DNA of 9,232 bases from JACRGC01 sp035288785 (GTDB lineage: Archaea > Micrarchaeota > Micrarchaeia > Norongarragalinales > SBBD01), in NCBI GenBank assembly GCA_035288785.1, contig DATDZF010000035.1, positions 1-9,232 of the forward strand, given 5' to 3'. A program made the position numbers and the translations under genes. Within the stretch, counting starts at the first letter, position 1. Every line of letters starts with the position of its first letter. The notes beneath the pieces are model-generated. The model was not told the DNA's origin, did no database searches, and worked only from the letters and a program-made list of their open reading frames with translations. Shown here piece by piece: positions 6,934-9,232 of this stretch.

Positions 6934-8070
6934 ATGGCAGAAAAGAAGGACATTGGCGGGATGGCAAAGCGGGAGAAGAACCGCGGCGAGATTCTCATAC
7001 GTATCGGCAAATTCGCAGACAACCTGATCGCGGAGATCGACAGGGGCGACAATCCGCACATAGATATTCCGGTGAGGGGCTCGAGCAACGTCGCATTCGA
7101 CGAGAAGAACAAAAAAATAGTATTGGGTGAGAAGGTGGCAAAGCGCTACCTCTTCAACGTCTCCCATGCAAGGCGCTTCATGCAGACAATGCTGGTTGCA
7201 AGCTATGTGAAAAAGGATTTGCTGGAAAACAACCTCACTGCTACCCTTCGGGACCTTTACTACGCCAAGAAGCGCACGATCACGGGAACCAAGGAGGATA
7301 CGATAGATGAGCAGAAGGAATCCGACCTTGCGATCGTGGACTTCGAGGTTTCACTCGACACTTTCAGGGAAATGCTGCACCTTCGGGCCGAGCCCAAGGG
7401 AAGGATGGCGGGCATGATGACGATAAAGGATTATGTCAGGGAGCGGGAATCACTGATCGACCTTGCAAAGCTTGGGAGCGGCGGGCTTGCAGTTCCCTCA
7501 ATTGTGGAACAGATCGAATTCGTCGATTACGACGTAGAATACGTGCTTGTCGCGGAAAAGAACGCCATTTTCGATAGGCTCAACGAGGATGAATACTGGA
7601 AGAAGAACAAATGCCTTTTGATGACCACAGCCGGCCAAGCCGCGAGGGGCGCCAGGAGATTATTGCAGCGGCTAAGCGATGAACTAAAGCTCCCGGTTTA
7701 CTGCCTAACCGACGCAGACCCGTACGGATGGTACATCTACAGCACGATGAAATACGGCTCCATGGCGCTTGCGCACGAATCCGAGAGGCTTGGCTGCAAG
7801 GAGATGAAATTCCTTGGGATGAGCATTTCTGATATCGAGCACTACGACCTCGAGGGCGTCACGATCAAGGCAAAGGAGGTCGACATTAAGCGCGCGCAGG
7901 AAATGAAGGCGTACGATTGGTTCAAGGCAAAGGAGTGGCAAAAGGAGATCGACAAATTCCTTGACAAGAAGATAAAGGCCGAAATCCAGTCGCTCTCATC
8001 GAAGAACCTGCAGTATATCTCGAATACTTATTTGCCCGAAAAGATCCGGAATAAAGACTTCTTGCCGTAG
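6934..8070 (+). CDS. top6A: Type IIB DNA topoisomerase VI subunit A (DNA cleavage, Spo11-like)
   Basis: The DNA-cleaving subunit of topoisomerase VI, homologous to Spo11; 378 residues, a normal length. The winged-helix (5Y-CAP) domain holds TLRDLYYAKKR, whose tyrosine pair is Tyr109-Tyr110. By alignment from memory the second is the residue that forms the covalent 5'-phosphotyrosyl link. The Toprim domain holds YVLVAEKNAIF with the metal-binding Glu208 and YCLTDADPYGWYI with Asp260 and Asp262; the middle residue of the usual DGD is Ala here. ATG 6934 gives the expected N-terminus. The protein ends in YLPEKIRNKDFLP. The same 12-residue ending, with one R-to-K change, recurs out of frame just downstream (see 8097-8135). 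No residue needed for catalysis appears to be missing, so the gene should be functional with the Top6B upstream. Confidence 0.97.
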   Translation: MAEKKDIGGMAKREKNRGEILIRIGKFADNLIAEIDRGDNPHIDIPVRGSSNVAFDEKNKKIVLGEKVAKRYLFNVSHARRFMQTMLVASYVKKDLLENNLTATLRDLYYAKKRTITGTKEDTIDEQKESDLAIVDFEVSLDTFREMLHLRAEPKGRMAGMMTIKDYVRERESLIDLAKLGSGGLAVPSIVEQIEFVDYDVEYVLVAEKNAIFDRLNEDEYWKKNKCLLMTTAGQAARGARRLLQRLSDELKLPVYCLTDADPYGWYIYSTMKYGSMALAHESERLGCKEMKFLGMSISDIEHYDLEGVTIKAKEVDIKRAQEMKAYDWFKAKEWQKEIDKFLDKKIKAEIQSLSSKNLQYISNTYLPEKIRNKDFLP

Positions 8071-8096
8071 TGGCAAATCCCCGATCCAAATCCCGC

Positions 8097-8135
8097 CTTC
8101 CGGAGAAAATCAAGAATAAGGATTTCCTGCCCTAA
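8097..8135 (+). pseudogene. Relic duplicate of the top6A 3' end
   Basis: These 39 bases encode LPEKIKNKDFLP followed by TAA, matching the true top6A end at 8032-8070 (LPEKIRNKDFLP, TAG) in 11 of 12 residues and in the position of the stop. At DNA level 27 of 39 bases match, and every mismatch outside the single Arg/Lys codon is synonymous. The copy starts 26 nt after the top6A stop and is in a different frame, so it is not simple readthrough. Constrained protein but drifted codons indicate that the copy evolved as the end of a translated Top6A before being stranded here. The frame is open back to a GTG at 8070 that overlaps the TAG stop, which would give a 21-residue peptide; I do not regard that as a gene. 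Confidence 0.75.
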
Positions 8136-8141
8136 ATTCCA

Positions 8142-8342
8142 CTATTTCTTCCCCCTTTGGAGGGCGGCCTTGAGCTTTTCAATTTCATCGGGGCGCAAGC
8201 CATTCAGTACATCTTCCATCAAGTCCCTGCCCCTAACCGGCCTGCCGACTGGATGCTGTGAATTAGGGGGGCCCTGGATTAGCGAATCCATTTCCTTTTC
8301 GCCAAAGGGCCTTTTGGGTTTTTCAGCCATTTTGCCGCTCAT
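8142..8342 (-). CDS. Small hypothetical protein
   Basis: A 66-residue, strongly basic protein that I do not recognise. The N-terminal two thirds are rich in Pro, Gly, Lys and Arg and probably disordered. The C-terminal third (LMEDVLNGLRPDEIEKLKAALQRGKK region) should form one or two amphipathic helices. It has no signal peptide or membrane segment. The ATG at 8342 begins one base after the stop of the HD-domain gene, which argues for translational coupling; an internal ATG at 8330 (MAEKPKR) is an alternative start. An upstream in-frame start would overlap the HD gene by about 30 bases. It is the last gene of the minus-strand cluster and converges with top6A. Confidence 0.6.
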   Translation of the reverse strand: MSGKMAEKPKRPFGEKEMDSLIQGPPNSQHPVGRPVRGRDLMEDVLNGLRPDEIEKLKAALQRGKK

Positions 8343-8343
8343 C

Positions 8344-9135
8344 TTAAAGTAACTTCTTGTTGAGCACATCTGCAAGCTTGATGCCGCAGCTAGAATCCTT
8401 GGTCATCTCGACTTGCAAATCGATGTAATCGGAGAGCTTTCCTTGCCTTATTTGCCTAATCAGCATCTCCTGCACCTGGAAGATTCCTGAAATGCAGCTC
8501 ATCGTTATTTTTAGCATTAGGGGCTTTTGCTTTCCCTCAAGTATCTCAATCCTCTTTATTGCCAGTGCCGATACCGTGTGGATGTCCATATGGCCCTTGT
8601 TGAAGGGGATGCGGGCCCTGCCCTCCTCCATATCCAGGGCGTCAGCGATTTTCACAATGCTTGCCTCGATGGATGTCGCCTCTATGGACTCGTCATGCCC
8701 GTAGACGCATTCCAATATGGATAGCTTCTTCTTGGGATTGATATCCAGCCCCTCCATCATGTTTGCCGCAAGCACGGAGCTGTGGAGGAAATGCTCTGCC
8801 CGGTGGATGGAATTGCCCACATCGTGCAGGAGGGATGAGAGCAGGAGGATAAGCTTCACATCCTCCTCATTGCCACCCTTCTCGGCGATGAAATCTGCAA
8901 CAACATCCCTTTTCGCCAGGATGGAATAAATCCTAAGTGCGTTCCTGGCAACGATTTTGCCATGCACTATCCCATGGTCGTTATACCCCATCCTGCCCTC
9001 CACAAGGTCGTTGGCGGCCTCGCAGGTTTCCCTGTATTCGGCTGAGCCTGCAAAATCGGCGTAGAGATTGGCAAGGGATTTGTTTGGCCCAATCAAGGCA
9101 ACGATTTGCTTATCAAGCGATTCCTCGATCTTCAT
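8344..9135 (-). CDS. HD-domain phosphohydrolase
   Basis: A 263-residue soluble protein with an HD-type metal-dependent phosphohydrolase domain. Visible ligands in order are His58 in NDHGIVHGK, His104-Asp105 in SSLLHDVGNSIHR, further histidines at 111, 115 and 118, His147 in YGHDES, and Asp165 in IVKIADALDMEEGRAR. The metal set H...HD...D is therefore complete. The region after Asp165 (IPFNKGHMDIHTVSALAIKRIEI and the C-terminal 60 residues) is a family-specific extension without a motif I can assign. Substrate is unknown; HD proteins hydrolyse nucleotides, cyclic nucleotides or other phosphoesters. I use ATG 9135; a TTG immediately before it is a less likely start. The gene begins 3 nt after the MarC-family stop and ends 1 nt before the small gene, so the three are probably co-transcribed. 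Confidence 0.88.
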   Translation of the reverse strand: MKIEESLDKQIVALIGPNKSLANLYADFAGSAEYRETCEAANDLVEGRMGYNDHGIVHGKIVARNALRIYSILAKRDVVADFIAEKGGNEEDVKLILLLSSLLHDVGNSIHRAEHFLHSSVLAANMMEGLDINPKKKLSILECVYGHDESIEATSIEASIVKIADALDMEEGRARIPFNKGHMDIHTVSALAIKRIEILEGKQKPLMLKITMSCISGIFQVQEMLIRQIRQGKLSDYIDLQVEMTKDSSCGIKLADVLNKKLL

Positions 9136-9138
9136 CAA

Positions 9139-9232
9139 TCAAACACCAAGCCCCGCACGGATGAATCCTACCGCAACGGCAATCAGCAAAAGGCCCATGA
9201 CCCGCGAGGTGATGTCGATCACATTGGATCCC
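9139..9232 (-). CDS. MarC-family integral membrane protein (C-terminal fragment, truncated by window edge)
   Basis: Only the last 30 residues plus TGA are inside the window. They read G-S-N-V-I-D-I-T-S-R-V-M-G-L-L-L, then a hydrophobic segment ending in FIRAGLGV. The combination of a polar turn, R-(I/V)-M-G-L-L-L and a final transmembrane helix ending in a short Gly-containing tail matches the C-terminus of MarC/YchE-type multi-pass membrane proteins. These are generally about 200 residues long, and their transport role is not settled. The rest of the gene and the promoter of this minus-strand cluster lie beyond the window. The open frame, stop position and 3-nt spacing to the HD gene support a real gene; the family name rests on a short stretch. 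Confidence 0.65.
   Translation of the reverse strand, partial: GSNVIDITSRVMGLLLIAVAVGFIRAGLGV

Noticed and set aside
8070..8135. GTG at the top6A stop (TAGTG) as start of a 21-residue peptide
   Set aside because: No ribosome-binding site and half of the peptide matches the Top6A tail; a relic of the gene end explains it better. Coupled reinitiation cannot be fully excluded.
1..9232. CRISPR arrays, tRNA or rRNA genes, insertion sequences
   Set aside because: No regularly spaced direct repeats, no cloverleaf or rRNA-like segments and no transposase or integrase motifs were seen on either strand.

Overview
The window is archaeal. It carries both subunits of topoisomerase VI, a Pno1/Dim2-type two-KH-domain protein, TATA-like boxes at leaderless or near-leaderless spacing, few Shine-Dalgarno sites, and frequent AGG/AGA arginine codons. 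Compact gene packing and the uncharacterised phosphohistidine-swivel proteins are compatible with a DPANN-type lineage, but the sequence alone does not fix the taxon.

Layout. Bases 1-564 (+) hold the C-terminal half of a PLP-dependent decarboxylase of the histidine/serine decarboxylase type, cut by the window edge. It converges, one base apart, with a small multi-pass membrane protein (566-1084, -). An AT-rich element near 1111 sits between that gene and the divergent gene at 1141-2688 (+). The latter encodes a 515-residue protein with a C-terminal PEP-utilising 'swivel' domain (His473) but no ATP-grasp domain. It converges with a diverged paralogue of the same architecture (2721-4238, -; His462). 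The intergenic region 4239-4388 holds a TATA-like box and an 8-bp palindrome for the minus-strand gene and leads into the KH gene.

The core block runs on the plus strand: KH/Pno1-like protein (4389-4904), Top6B (4984-6828) and Top6A (6934-8070). A KH gene next to top6B is, from memory, a recurrent archaeal neighbourhood linking ribosome maturation and DNA topology genes. The two Top6 subunits form the A2B2 type IIB topoisomerase: B binds ATP and A carries the cleavage tyrosine and Toprim domain.

Downstream, on the minus strand, a compact set reads MarC-family membrane protein (C-terminus only), HD-domain phosphohydrolase, then a 66-residue unknown protein. The junctions are 3 nt and 1 nt, so this is very likely one transcript.

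The most striking observation is a second copy of the last 12 codons plus stop of top6A, 26 nt past its stop codon and in another frame. It has 11 of 12 identical residues but 12 of 39 changed bases, almost all synonymous. This looks like the relic of a displaced or duplicated top6A 3' end. Other notable points are the paired swivel proteins without an ATP-grasp partner, a Top6B with WARY where the family has WKxY, and a palindrome over the start region of the second swivel gene. I see no CRISPR array, transposase, tRNA or rRNA.
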